A stretch of 64,000 nucleotides of DNA from Chondrilla cf. caribensis (GCA_964020155.1 OZ026557.1:2232501-2296500); one strand, 5' to 3'; counted from the stretch's first letter, positions 15,201 through 45,718 are shown. Notes: generated by a model not told the origin, from the sequence alone. Numbers and translations are program-made.

Positions 15201-16341
15201 GCATTTAGCACATAAACATGTTCTGAAATATGTCACGAAATTCTGCTTTAACAGTCCTCAAATATTAATTTTTTTACGGTTTTGCAATGACTTAAATATG
15301 TACACTGCTTTGAAACAGTAAACACACAATTCTTGGGTATGCAAAAGAAACAAATTTGGGGAGTTGGCAATGTCCCCAATTTTGGGACATTATTACAGAC
15401 ACAAAATAAGCAACGTTCATGCAAGATCAGAACATTCTCTGGGAATATGTGGAACCCAAGCTAACTTTGTTCATAAACAGGTTTTTATTCAGGTAGCTAG
15501 CAACTAGAATTTATTCAAAACATGTCTCTGAGTCAACATAAATATTACCTCACTAAATTTCGGCTGTTTCAAGGGATTATGTGGGTTAATGCCCTGAGAA
15601 TTGGTATAAACAGGTATGTTAATTGTTGGAACCTGATAGATGTAATGAGACAGCGCTAGCTGAATATTCAGGTTGAGCCTTGATCAGAATTTAACCATCT
15701 AGTTCAGAACATGTTGTATAGTACTGTTATACCAGTCTGTATCATAATGTTCTGAATTTTCTAAGTTGTAAATTAAATAAACTTAACAGGATTTGAAAAG
15801 CTAAAATTCCCATGTACTCTCACCTGCACATACAACACCTGCAATTCCCTGGTATGGAGGATGAGATAAATGCTGCGTGCAATTTTCATTCACCCGTCCC
15901 CATGAACTCCTTGGACACTCGGTGATCCGGTTCTCTACCCCACTACACCGCACATCGTCCAACCATATACGCCCTGATCCTCTTCCAAAACTGGACTGGA
16001 CTGTAGCAGCAAGTGCTTTAGTAAATCCCAACTGACGACAAACAACCGTGGCGTCTCTGAAGTCCCATCCTCTGCCACAAACAGTACCCCAGGGACTTGT
16101 TGTATTGAGTCTCACTTCCACATTACCTTGGGCATTGGATCCTCCGTTAACCAAACGAATCAAGGCAGTATAATTAACTTGAAGATGTAAAAGAATTAAA
16201 GTGACAAGTCATAACGCAGAGAGAGTCAGTCGGGATTGGGATGAGAGAGAGCTTACCACTACATTGGCAATTCAGTTGTTGAGATTCCACACACTGCAAC
16301 AGTGCAATGAAGAGCACTCCAAAAAAGAGCATCGCAGGCAT
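158..16341 (-). CDS. Gene A: SRCR-Ig-HRM/TSP3-GAIN adhesion GPCR (3' part cut by window edge)
   Basis: First of three tandem paralogous receptors, read right to left from the ATG at 16341. I infer 32 exons from GT/AG borders and phase continuity, totalling 6,599 nt (about 2,199 residues) inside the window. Order: signal peptide, eleven SRCR domains, one Ig domain, two HRM/TSP3 modules, a third HRM domain, and GAIN up to the first half of the GPS. The exon with the cleavage site and all 7TM exons lie left of position 1, judging from gene B, where they are intact. All exons are open and every phase matches the next, so it looks functional. As an adhesion-type GPCR it should sit in the plasma membrane with a very large extracellular region; the ligand is unknown. 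It differs from gene B by one extra SRCR exon. The family is secure; the exact exon ends are inferred by eye. Confidence 0.85.
3347..6816 (-). CDS. Gene A duplicated HRM-like / TSP3 module block
   Basis: Nine exons. Module 1 is 6572-6816 (HRM-like: GCPAAP, LPCS, IKWTC, SSCTF), 6192-6429 (linker, ends IPSG), 5779-5900 (Cys-rich, KCRCP) and 5550-5627 (DTDGDGIPN). Module 2 is 4993-5277 (HRM-like: QWPRTSHG, YPCS, RRRCNTDGHW, NGCTF), 4152-4350 (linker, ends KPSG), 3756-3868 (YCRCP), 3508-3594 (DTDGDGIPDFQ) and a small 52-nt exon, 3347-3398. DTDGDGIP is the calcium-binding core typical of thrombospondin type 3 repeats. Exon order and phases repeat between modules, indicating block duplication. The linker exons resemble no family I can name with confidence. 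Confidence 0.75.
6908..7225 (-). CDS. Gene A immunoglobulin-like domain exon
   Basis: This 318-nt exon, phase 1 to 1, encodes one Ig-fold domain. The first Cys is in VNMTCTF, the core Trp in FAVKWSING, and the second Cys in the classic SGDYKCFLQ block (D-x-Y-x-C type). A proline-glycine linker (FTPG) follows. This is the only Ig domain in the receptor, placed between the SRCR array and the membrane-proximal HRM modules. Confidence 0.8.
7372..7725 (-). CDS. Gene A SRCR domain 11 exon
   Basis: The last SRCR before the Ig domain (354 nt, phase 1 to 1). It begins with a NVTDIDIKLEKGEG linker and contains GRVLVGLNGAWG, HVVCRQLGF, GRIWLGSLDC and a terminal TCNG. In gene A the usual DAHVVC reads NAAHVVC; in gene B the same spot is NDAHVVC. 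It lies directly upstream of the Ig exon. Confidence 0.85.
8961..11738 (-). CDS. Gene A SRCR domains 6-10
   Basis: Five one-domain exons, each phase 1 to 1: 11415-11738 (324 nt), 10544-10873 (330), 10074-10385 (312), 9537-9860 (324) and 8961-9293 (333). Each holds the LVGG or LVDG start, a WG-x-x-C block, a VVC or VLC (R/K)-x-LG block, an aromatic WL- or WITDV-type block and the closing VxC. The 10074-10385 domain is the most divergent and shortest (WGGIC, VLCKMLGF). Introns of about 150-540 bp contain nothing else I can recognise. Confidence 0.85.
11887..13040 (-). CDS. Gene A SRCR domains 3-5: recently multiplied exon cluster
   Basis: Three consecutive SRCR exons: 12708-13040 (333 nt), 12294-12620 (327 nt) and 11887-12213 (327 nt), all phase 1 to 1 and separated by introns of only about 80-90 bp. 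The three share the block CRMLGYPTAVAATLRSSF and nearly the same flanks. Exons 4 and 5 are almost identical and both begin TMQVEVRLRGG, so one arose by a recent exon duplication. Gene B has only one exon of the 4/5 type (41820-42161), making this the site of the copy-number difference between paralogs. Confidence 0.85.
13414..13743 (-). CDS. Gene A SRCR domain 2 exon
   Basis: This 330-nt exon, phase 1 to 1, encodes a complete SRCR domain preceded by an acidic linker (NQDDDID). Key blocks are LRLVGG, WGYVC, AVVCRQLGY, RIWLRNVRC and GVVC. The counterpart in gene B is 42984-43313. Confidence 0.85.
15215..15715. mobile_element. MITE copy in intron 2 of gene A
   Basis: Ends are near-inverted: AACATGTTCTGAA at the left and TTCAGAACATGTT at the right. 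The inside (for example around 15340-15480) matches, in opposite orientation, the clean element nested in the LINE at 54530-55016. A counterpart sits at the same place in gene B (44580-45059), so the insertion is older than the gene duplication. The left flank CATA and right flank GTAT are no longer identical, as expected for an old copy. Confidence 0.65.
15824..16177 (-). CDS. Gene A SRCR domain 1 exon
   Basis: A single exon (354 nt, phase 1 to 1) encodes one SRCR domain starting IRLVNGG. The WGTVC, VVCRQLGF and GRIWLDDVRC blocks and the final GVVC are visible. Six cysteines indicate the group A pattern. It is separated from SRCR2 by the longest intron of the gene (13744-15823), which carries a MITE. 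The domain has an insert between its last two cysteines, so it is longer than the other SRCRs. Confidence 0.85.
16257..16341 (-). CDS. Gene A exon 1: start codon and signal peptide
   Basis: The exon is 85 nt, ends in phase 1 and has a GTAAGC donor. It opens MPAMLFFGVLFIALLQ, a typical hydrophobic signal peptide, followed by a short Cys-containing stretch (NCQCS). The start is chosen because the upstream frame in gene A has no ATG, the equivalent ATG is conserved in gene B at 45659, and a TATA box lies about 60 bp upstream. Confidence 0.8.
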
Positions 16342-16400
16342 CAGCGGTATGTTGCCGAATAAGCAATCACCCGCCTCTGAAATGGCTAGAAACGCAAGAG

Positions 16401-16408
16401 CTTTTATA
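16401..16408 (-). promoter_or_regulatory. TATA box of gene A
   Basis: TATAAAAG on the minus strand, about 60 bp upstream of the ATG at 16341. It is identical in sequence and spacing to the box upstream of gene B (45719-45726). That spacing implies a short 5' UTR of roughly 30-35 nt if transcription starts about 30 bp downstream, which is inferred. Confidence 0.6.
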
Positions 16409-18360
16409 CGCGTCTACAGTAGCCTGGCTGATCAATTTCCGGACAAACCTAGTTTCGGTGTCAGGGGGAGCTGTGGGAACCCGTGAAAATGGCGGCTCGA
16501 GTCAACTTTCCTATAGGGACTCCAGTATAGGTTATACAGTGGGAACGGAAGATTTAGAGATTTAAAACCTGAGGGCGGAGTCCGAATACATTGTGCCATG
16601 ATGCAAGACACCCTCAGGCTGCGCCTTCGGATGTAGGTTACTTACTTGTTTCGACCACCTCTCTTCATTTAACTTGTTCTTTCTCTCACTTTATATGGTT
16701 AAATGAATTCTTAACCGTCCAAATGTAGTTCTAAGACTGTTAGCTATACGAACGGCCGAATTGTTTCGAGAACCAAGCTGCTTGGTACATGATACAAAAT
16801 TTAATCTTGAGGTAAACTGTCGGTCGCTATATACTAGATACCTGGCCCAAATGCCTCTATTCAATAGATACCTAACCCTACTCTAGTAGGACGCGATCCG
16901 ATCTCTAGGGTTAATATATGTATATGTCTACAATACACATACAACATCAGCACTATAACTATTGAGTATCTAGTACACTAATTGAAATGACACCAAATCT
17001 GGTACACCACATTACACTAAGAATATAATGCTTATAATGTCGTGTAGGAACTTGTGTTTTGTCGCTTTGTAGTGAGAGAGTGTGTGCAATATTAAAGAAA
17101 GTTTTAAGATGTTTTTAATAGTTTTGAACTAGATATGTTGTAAGTCTTGTCAGGTAATTGATGGAATTGTTCAACAATTGATTTGATTCGTTTCTTTGAT
17201 TTGTTTGCCGATTGATCAATTTTGGACCCTTACAAAAATATGTGCTACAAGTTAGGTTATGAAATAATTGTTGCAAGCCAATTTCCTATACGACAGTGAA
17301 AGGTAGAAGAGCTACAAATATCGGTTCATCTTGCAAATGTGATTCAAGATTCGAGTGTCTGGAAACAGGTAATTTGTTCGGAAATTGATCATTCATACGG
17401 CAGATCAAAGGTTACCTATGCAAAGAATGACCGTTACAAGCTAACAGTTACATATAGGGTTACAGTCACAACAGGAGGTCATCCATGATACATTCATATT
17501 GTATTCAAAGTGCCAAAAACAGAGTTTAGAAATGATCAAAATTAAATACTAGACAGTATTTCATTAATTACAATGAGTAAATTACGTATGAACTCACTGG
17601 TCTACGCACACAAAGAAGAGACTCATGGAGAACCTCCTTGGTATAAAGAGGGGCCTGGGCACCGCCCAAAGCGTGACCTCCTACCATAGACCTCGCCACA
17701 ACAGTCACTGTCAAATATATTACTATTATTACTACTGCTACCTCGATTAGATCAATCATTGTTATAATACTACATGCAAAGTGGGACCCTGACTACCCTA
17801 CAGCAGATTGGCCAATGACAAATAACAATATCACTGTTGCTTGATTAAGGAGGTTCTACTTTAGCTGATTCAGTAACTTGCCACAAGGGGAACTTCCCCA
17901 AAACTATGTAATATTTGTGATGACATGCATGGCTTTGCTTGCTTTTGTTATTTGATGTGTTTTGTTCTTTGCTCAGATTTTATGATATAACCAGTGTTGA
18001 TTTTCCAGATGCCTTTATGATCAAGATCAATTATTGACATTAATTTGTAATAAGCTCAGTTGAATTTATGCATGCATAGTCTCCAAAAAGAACTACATAC
18101 TGCGTAATATAATGCATGTAAATGCAAATTTTGCAGATATTGGACAACTACATGCAGTGGTATATTATTAGTATAATTATGGAGTCGTGATTTTGAAATG
18201 CTTGTTTATGGTATATATACCACATTAAAACATTGTAAACATACTACCACTCAATAGGATATGCATAGCAACTGCCTATACTGCCCACAAAATTGGGGTT
18301 AATGAATGTATTGGGCAGATACAATGTTACTGTTGAAATTGGAGGTTTGATCTTTTCACA
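16409..18360. other. Intergenic DNA upstream of gene A, partly shared with the gene B upstream region
   Basis: No gene is supported. Sequence at 16610-17000 aligns by eye with 45940-47200, and 17280-17460 with 47570-47760, showing that the duplicated unit includes upstream DNA. The segment 17725-18360 is similar to 23127-23820 and to part of the last intron of gene B (26380-26560), a local partial duplication of the receptor's 3' intron. The reading frame seen at 45874-46278 is broken here by stops. Confidence 0.5.
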
Positions 18361-19404
18361 GGGTCATTATAACGGACCCCGAAAATAGCAATAAAATGGC
18401 CGACGCATATCAACCCCGAAAACAAACCGCATTTATAGACCAGAGGAATAATAATAAATCATTTTTGTGATATGTACCAATAATTTCGATCTCATTTTAA
18501 AGTCTGAGTAAAGAATCGATTGAAAAGCATGTATCAAGAAGCTCTAAACACGTCACAAGTAAGTTGTACTTTCGGGTAAAAATCGCTTTTTCCGCATCAG
18601 TAGATGGCCTTGGATGAACTTCAAATTGGTATCAAATGAGTGCATTATTATCTAAAGATCTACCGTGAGGGAAGATGTTATAATCTCTAACACTAGAGTT
18701 ATAATTGAAAATGTACTCATTAAACGCAGAGAAAATAGGTGTAAACTTCGCATAACTTTAACATACCTGATTATAACATCTTCCCTCACGGTCAGAATGT
18801 AGATGACATCGTTCTCTAACGTTATAAGATATAATAATACACGAAAAGGTCCATCTACTGATGCGGCTAACACCGTTTTTGAGAAACGAACGTCCGTCCG
18901 CCATTTAATGTGACGTTGCTATAGTATTACGCAACGTATTATGGAGGAATAGCCGTCGTTTCGTATATAGCAAGGTTCCTGAAGATCGCTCGCGATCCAA
19001 GTAAACGTTGAGGATCTCTAAAGGTATGTCTTTGATTTTGTACTGTAATGAATTGTGCTTACCATTTCTCAAGATAATTCAGTGGTTAACCTTTGTGATG
19101 ATTACGATTTCGTTTCGATTATCGATGTTTTATGCGCTTCCTTGCCCAATTTAGTCGTTCATTTCAGCGTATGCGCTTATTTTCATCTAATACAATTGGT
19201 GATAATGTTCGATCGTTTTCTGGTTGCATCTCAACATTACTGCTGCCTGCAGTTGCATAAAGTAGGTCTTCTATCGTGAGTTTGTCGCCTGAACAAATCA
19301 TTGCGCAATCATTTCACCGCGAGTGGTGACGTAGGTGATAAGTACTCAACATTCCAATCATTTATCACCTAAAATCTCCAACAACGTCGGGTCCGTTATA
19401 ACCC
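18361..19404. mobile_element. TIR DNA element with nested internal inverted repeats
   Basis: An about 1.04-kb block is present here but absent from the similar sequence at 23790-23830 and from the B-C interval. It is bounded by imperfect inverted ends (start TCATTATAACGGACCC, end GGGTCCGTTATAACCCC). Inside are two perfect nested inverted repeats: 23 bp (18663-18685 with 18769-18791) and 16 bp (18593-18608 with 18851-18866). It has no transposase, so it is a non-autonomous element. The target duplication is not clear. The superfamily is not identified. Confidence 0.55.
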
Positions 19405-19539
19405 CTTTGTGTTCTCTGTTTACAGTTTGTGCTGCTGAAAAATTACAACAATAACTGAAGATAGTTATACCACATGAATGCAACCTATAATAATTATTAT
19501 CACAATCATGCTATTGTTTTGATTATGATACGCAAGACC

Positions 19540-19815
19540 AGCGGATACACAACCCTTAGATGATCTGGTGCTCCTGATGGATATAATTCGAGACTTCAAC
19601 AAAAGAGAAACTGATCATACATCTGATTGTGTACATTGTTGAGCTGTAGGGTTGGTCACGCGTGATGATAACATTGATGCCAATCTCTTGAAGGTAATTT
19701 GACATGCCTTTCCCATTCCACCAGTTGCAGAAAAGATAAGGGGAGTGAATGAACCTTGTTCCACTCCTCTGATTCCTGGCTCATATAGTTTCATCGTTCC
19801 TCTTTTTATTGCCAT
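19540..19815 (-). pseudogene. C-terminal fragment of a retroelement-type protein
   Basis: The reverse strand reads GVEQGSFTPLIFSATGGMG, followed by FKRLASMLSS. After a stop, a second piece (ISIRSTRSSKG) appears in the same region. From memory this resembles a motif common at the end of retroelement-associated ORFs in marine invertebrates (SFTPLVFS-x-x-GGMG followed by KRLA, then IRG-x-RS). I cannot name the family. No polymerase domain is nearby and the B-C interval lacks it, so it is a dead, unit-specific insertion. Confidence 0.4.
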
Positions 19816-19829
19816 TGGCAGGTGTCATT

Positions 19830-21110
19830 GCGAGTTTGAGTGTGTGATATTGATAATGATATTGACTTTTGTGGCTTTACGTCAGATTTAAAGATTTCAC
19901 CGATGCAGATCACCAATCCATCTTCCACTTAGGAAATTTCCAGTTTATTGGTATCCCATGTACATATACTGTATAATTACATCCTTAGGCTATCTTCATC
20001 TATAGGCACTTTAGAGCAATAAAAACCGTTTGTATAGCTTTCCTTCCTCATAACATCACGAGGGGATTTGGGTTTCTTCTCTTCACAGCATGAGTGTGTG
20101 CAACATTAAAGAAAGTTTTAAGACATTTTCAAAACTTTCGAACTATGCTGTAACTATTGTTCAGTAATTGATGGAATTCTTTTAAGCCAAATTCCTACAC
20201 AATGGTGAGAGGAAGGAGAGCTACAAACTTTGCTTATTTCTTGTAAATGAATAGCTTCAAGCATAGACTGTAACGAGTGTCCGGAAGCAGATAATTTGTC
20301 TGGAAATTGATCACGACAGTTTACACTTAGCATTAATGCATGACAGGAATGGCCGTTACAAGCTGAACTTAATCGATGGATGTAACATTTTTACATTGAA
20401 AGAATCTTACAATCATCATGAGTGATCAGGCAATCTGATGGTGTGTCGCAAGTTATGTTAGCCTCTCTTCCCTACTGTAAGCTGACTATGAGTCCACCGG
20501 GCTTAGAGGTATATTCTGATATATACCATGTTAAGCATTTGATCCAATTTATACCTAATATATAATAATACAATGTATGTTTGATGGATGTTTTTGAACA
20601 ATTGGCAACATTTAGTTAACCATTATGACATAGTGTAGGATCTGATGTAATTTAACCTTGAACCATTTCTGATATTAACATTATGAATACTTACAATTAC
20701 ATGTTGTTGAAGGCAAAAGCTCTGCTGAGAAACCTGAAAATAGACATGGCCTGTGTGGCTTTCCACAAGTCAATCCCATTCACTTCATGATGATGCACAC
20801 TGTATTGAAACAGCTCATTATGCACAACTAGCTGCATGAATTACCCATCTTCAGGTGGGTAACTGAGTGCATGTGATGCGGGTGAATGGTTTTTGTTCAG
20901 AGTGTACGTGTACATAACCACACAGTATTCAGAGTGAAATGTAGTAAATGTGATGTATATTATGAGGGTGTACAGTTGTTAGACAAGTCATGCAGCTTAG
21001 CAATATTCTGATATTATGATAATTCAAAATAGATATATGATGAATAATAATTAATAGAAATATAATAATTTTCAAAAATTAATAGAATCCCATATGCATG
21101 TGAATTTATT
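19830..21110. other. Intergenic DNA, partly duplicated
   Basis: No gene is supported. The stretch 20100-20360 resembles 17080-17450 in the same interval, and 20020-21060 aligns by eye with 47340-48540 upstream of gene B. The conserved phrases are spread evenly, with no reading frame preserved, which fits passive duplication. Confidence 0.4.
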
Positions 21111-21120
21111 TTTCCTCACA

Positions 21121-22110
21121 GTTATCCATGTTGTTGGTTGTCTTTCCTGGAACATCACTGTGTAAGTTACACATTACAAAACCATAACAAATAAGCAACA
21201 ACCAGGATGGGTCATGAGTTTGTGCGGTATGCATCCTTTCTAGTTGGGTGGAGTAAACAGGATCTATGACTGAGTGACCCTGTGGGATGCCCAACATGGA
21301 ATTATTTAATTAAAGGCGGCGCCGCTGAGATGTTGTACGATGTCAGTCCGGGTCAGACCTGGGATTCCCAACGACTTAATTGCATAAATTATGTTTAAAT
21401 GGTTTCAGGAGTGACGTCAGTCCAGCAACTATCATGGGTTTCCTAATGTATTTTGTACAATCAGATTTCACTACACAAAGCAAGAAATAGGCAACAACAG
21501 GGGTGAACCATGAGCTTGTGTGGTGCACATCCAACCTGGGTTGGTGTAAACAGAATCTACATCTGGATCTATAGGAATTTTAGTTTGCAATCATTACGAC
21601 TCACAATGAACACTCATACATGGTTACCCATGTTGTTGGTTGTCTTCCCTGGAACATCACTGTGTAAGTTTCACATTACAAAGCCATAGCAAATAAGCAA
21701 CAACCAGGATGGGTCATGAGTTTGTGGGGTATGCATCCTTTCTAGCTGGGTTGATGTAAACAGGATCTACATCTGAGTGACCATGTGGATTGCCCAACAT
21801 GGAATTATTTAATTAAGGGCGCGCCGCTGAGATGTTGTACGATGTCAGTCCAGGTCAGACCTGGGATTCTCAATGTAATTTACTACATAAATTATGGCTA
21901 AGTGGTTTCCGGTGTGACTTCATGACCATATTAAGCAGTGTCAGTCCAGCAACTATCATTGGTTTCCTAATGTAATTTGCACAGTCATATTTCACTACAC
22001 AAAGCCAGAAATAGGCAACAACTGTGGTGAGCCTTGAACCTGTGTGGTGCACATCCAAACTGGGTTGGTGTGAACAGGATCTACATCTGAGTGACATGAA
22101 ATATGTTGGG
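21121..22110. repeat. About 500-bp tandem repeat, two units
   Basis: Unit starts at 21121 and about 21623 share TATCCATGTTGTTGGTTGTC-like openings, a CAACAACCAGGATGGG phrase and a GC-rich core (GGCGC-GCCGCTGAGATGTTG) in otherwise AT-rich DNA. Each unit is itself two diverged half-units (compare 21190-21270 with 21480-21565). The same pair exists at 48558-49530. Short minus-strand frames over it shift between copies, so I do not call them genes. Confidence 0.6.
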
Positions 22111-22525
22111 TCATGTTTCCAGAAGCAGATGGGATGACGATTATCAGGCTCTTTCTAATTTCCACGTCTTTATTTGTATGGTACACATATGTAGTACAAT
22201 GAGAACAGGGAACTTTGTGGTTTGGCATGGATGTGAGTATATGGAATATAATTGTTCACACAGTACTCCTTGAATCCACAATTATATTGTGCATGTTATA
22301 CTGGCTCGTCCCCAGATATCAAAATCCTTATATGTACCTGACATAATTACATCAGATTCTATTCATGATCATCCATGATGTGTGTTATTATCATTATAAC
22401 TATACTAAGCAGTCCTATAACACCTTGAGAATAATACAGAATCTGATGTTATCCCTAACTGTTAATGCTTCATTAATATCTTGAAGGATGCAGGTCACAC
22501 ACCTCAAACCCTATCATTGCAATGT

Positions 22526-22556
<31 letters not shown>

Positions 22557-22792
22557 TTTATAAGTAGCAATATAATTGATTACATAATTTTGATGCGAGT
22601 TTGTAATGCCCTCTACTTGTGTGCTATAATGATTATCAAAACAATACAGTAACTACACACAACGTAATTATAACTGTAATCATGATCATATGTGCACCTG
22701 GAAATTCTCATGTGGTAATACCATATAATGGACATTTATCTATAACAACTGCAAACTGATAACTACCATTAAAGTTAATGAAAACTCAATAA

Positions 22793-22870
22793 TCATTGAA
22801 CTTCCTGCTGAATGGGATGCTTCTCATCATCCTCGGCGGAAATGGATACTTTGTCATCTCCACTGATAAC
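22793..22870 (-). pseudogene. Second copy of the receptor's terminal exon (downstream of gene B)
   Basis: The minus strand reads DDKVSIS-x-EDDEKHP followed by QQEVQ and a TGA at 22793-22795. This is clearly related to the real C-tail of gene B (EDKVSICSEGDEKDQ, ending QQETQ). The 5' half of the exon is not recognisable. It lies about 3.1 kb beyond the main terminal exon. Flanking DNA (22480-23800) also resembles the flanks of that exon (25630-26880). It could be a relic of an older tandem copy or an alternative last exon. Confidence 0.5.
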
Positions 22871-23270
22871 ATATGTTACGTGTATACGTATGTTATGTTA
22901 CATATATTCATATTGTATACAGTGTCAAGAAACATACAGTAGAGGGATGATCCAAAATTTTGTATTAATTAATTGGAGAAAATTACTTATGAACATGAGT
23001 ATTTTTTTTTGAATACACAGCTTGAGCCTTCTGATAATGCATATTATTAATAATAAAAATTATTATATAAGAAAAATGATACTACAGTGAAACTCCTCAC
23101 AATAATATTGAACTCAACTGACAAAAATTACTACTGCTACCTTGATTAGATCAATCATTGTTATAATACTACATGTAAAGTGGGACCCTGACTATCCTAC
23201 AGCAGATTGGTCAATGACAAATAACATTATCACTGTTGTTAGATCAAGAAGGTTCTGCTTTAGCTGATTC

Positions 23271-23315
23271 AGTACCCCTTGTGGTAATAAAGCTTTTATT
23301 ACCACAAGGGGTACT
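23271..23315. repeat. Perfect 21-bp inverted repeat (hairpin)
   Basis: Arms 23271-23291 and 23295-23315 are exact reverse complements around a 3-base loop (GCT). The homologous places at 17876-17900 and 26398-26430 keep only one arm (for example AGAAGGGGTACT), so the palindrome formed locally. No gene is associated. Confidence 0.7.
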
Positions 23316-23829
23316 TTATCAAAGCTATGATATTTCGATGCTTACTTAATTTCATTATTTGACATTTTTCTTCTTTTGTCAGATTTGAGGATATATCCAA
23401 TGTCTATTCTTCAGATGCCTTTATGATCAAGAACATTATTTTTATTGACATACATACTTGTTATTATATTATAATATATTATATGCTTATACATTCATAG
23501 TCTTCAAAAAGAACTATGTAATGCATAATATTATACATGTACAATGCTGCAGAATTCTTGAATTCTGTTCACAGTTTTAAAACTGCAGATACTTTACAAC
23601 TACATGTTGTGGTATATTAACATAATTATGGAGACATGATTTCAAAATAGTACTTATTAATGGTTTACGACATAAAATTAAAACTCCGTCAGCACACAAC
23701 CACTCAATAGGGTATGCATAGCAACTGCCTATACTGCCCACAATAATTGTGGTTAATGAATGGCAGATACGATGTAATCGTCGAAATTGGAGGTTTGAAC
23801 TTTTTCTGTTCGCAGTTTGTGCTGCAACA

Positions 23830-24538
23830 CTGTAAGGTTAGTATATTGCTGCACTTAGTATAATCAGCGGTAGTAAATTTGTTTCAACCACCCAACAATT
23901 TCAAGTGCCTTTGAGTCTACAAAAATGTATATGAGCCGATACAGTTTGAATTTCTTAATGAGTTAATTAAAGGTCCGTTGCTGGACTTATTTCTGCTAAC
24001 AACAGAAGGATGGATGCCAAGTGGATAGTCAGGGACTTACAGGTTGCGCTAAGCACAACCATGTACCGGAAGGCTACATTGTTGCAACAAAAAATATATA
24101 GAAAGTTCAAATGACTTGACCATTATATTGTATCTGCCATTTGTACTCGATGCATTAAAATTTGTATTATTGAGATGTGCTTGTATCATGCTTTGTGAAT
24201 TTCAGGATTTATGCTGCAGACATGTGGTTCAGTAATAAGTATTATGCTTTGTTTAATAATTATTATGTCTGTGGTATACATTAAAACTCTAATAAATTCT
24301 ATTATCCAATATTAATGTTATGATATGTGCAGCATATACGTATAGTGAATTAGAAGAGTATCATTTCCAATGCAAGTTTGCAATAATAATTATTATTTTA
24401 TAAGTTCAATTTAATTCTTTATATGCATAATTTCACTATTAGAATATTATTAAATTTATTATTATGTAAAATTAATATTAATACGTATATGCACATTATA
24501 CATATACGATACACCACATTGCAATGAGTTTGCATAGC

Positions 24539-24587
<49 letters not shown>

Positions 24588-25922
24588 TGCAGATAATACT
24601 AATAATCATATAAAATAATATGTACAACACTAGTACTAGTAATTCTAGTTCAGAAAATATACTATTATAAATATATTATTGCTATATATGATTAATAGCC
24701 ACGTGCACATAACATTGTTTGTACTTATATGTACAAAATGTTATATAACACTCTTGTTGCATGGCTTGGATATCTCGCATATATTATTATGGTTAACATG
24801 TGGTCTGATGATCATTAACACATCACACCTGTAAGTAATTCTCCATCTGCTAATTAAGAAATGGCATATCTATAAGACACGCATTGCTAGGTCAATAGCA
24901 ATTGATTTCCTAGATTCTATACGTATAATTATAATGTCCAAAAATGCACATAACTCCAACATGTGCCCATGGTTGTGTGATCGTATATTAGACATGACTT
25001 GGGTGCATGGATACAAATTATTTCAAATTTAATTTTACACAATGTTTTGATGTTATACCAGCTCATATAGCTTGTTTCAAAGTTATACTATGTACATGGT
25101 ATATGCATATAATAATATATATGTTGTAACCATGTCCGTAAGAGCTAACGCAAGTCGCACGTAACGCAGCAGTAACTGAATGCACAGATAATTCAAGTAA
25201 TATCCAAACTCTGGAATAAGCACTAGACTAAGTACAACAGTGAGGTTCTACTTAAATAAGGTACAGTGAAAGGGGACAAGTGCCCACACAGAGAATACAC
25301 TAAGTGTTAAAGCACAATGGAGACTGAACGTCCAGACATAGTAAAGTGATAGGCAGTAGTTACTCAAAGACAGGTGACTATAGGGGTGGTGTTCACTGTA
25401 ACACAAAGATGATATAATACTAAAGGTGAAATGATGCACAAGCAGAATCCTCACAAATACAAGCACTATCTATCACAACACATGCACAGACATACAATGT
25501 CAATGTACATACAAGGACATACACATGGACAACACTGTTACAATGTGTATAATATTAAATTTTATATAATTGTATATACATATGTTTAGAAATGATAGGA
25601 TGATTATACCTAACTATTATTGTTCTGTTAATTTGTTAACAGATGCAGGCTACACCTCAAACCCTTTCATCTCAGTGTTAAATAAGCCTTGATTTGAATT
25701 GATTTTATGATTGTTATTATTCAATGCAAGATTGCAATACACTTACTGTTTGTTATAATGATCATCAAAATGTTACTACACACAGCATAATTATAACTAA
25801 TAATCGTGATTGAAATAGTGTGGCTGGAAATTCTTACGGTAATATTAGTACCGTAATAGATATTAATCTATAATCACTGCAAACCAATAACAAAATGATT
25901 GTTAATGAACGTGAATAAATGA
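23830..25922. other. AT-rich intergenic DNA downstream of gene B
   Basis: Contains a (TA)n tract at 24541-24582. The stretch 24590-25110 aligns with 50660-51195 downstream of gene C. At about 25112-25545 there is unique sequence at the position where the other interval carries the LINE; its ends (GTTGTAAC and GTTACAAT) are weakly inverted. Shared sequence resumes at 25545 (equivalent to about 56003). No gene is supported. Confidence 0.5.
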
Positions 25923-45659
<19,737 letters not shown>

Positions 45660-45718
45660 CAGCGGTATGTTGTCGAATAAACAATCACCCGCCTCTGAAT
45701 TCACTAGAAACACAAGAG

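Noticed and set aside
18652..18873. A 73-codon minus-strand frame in the TIR element
   Set aside because: It is produced by the nested inverted repeats and has no recognisable protein similarity.
21121..22110. CRISPR-like array
   Set aside because: Units are about 500 bp, only two in number and diverged; there are no short regular repeats with unique spacers.
21870..22228. Minus-strand frames starting MSLRCRSC and similar, also present at 49275-49523
   Set aside because: They lie in the about 500-bp tandem repeat. The frame shifts between copies and the peptides look like no known domain.
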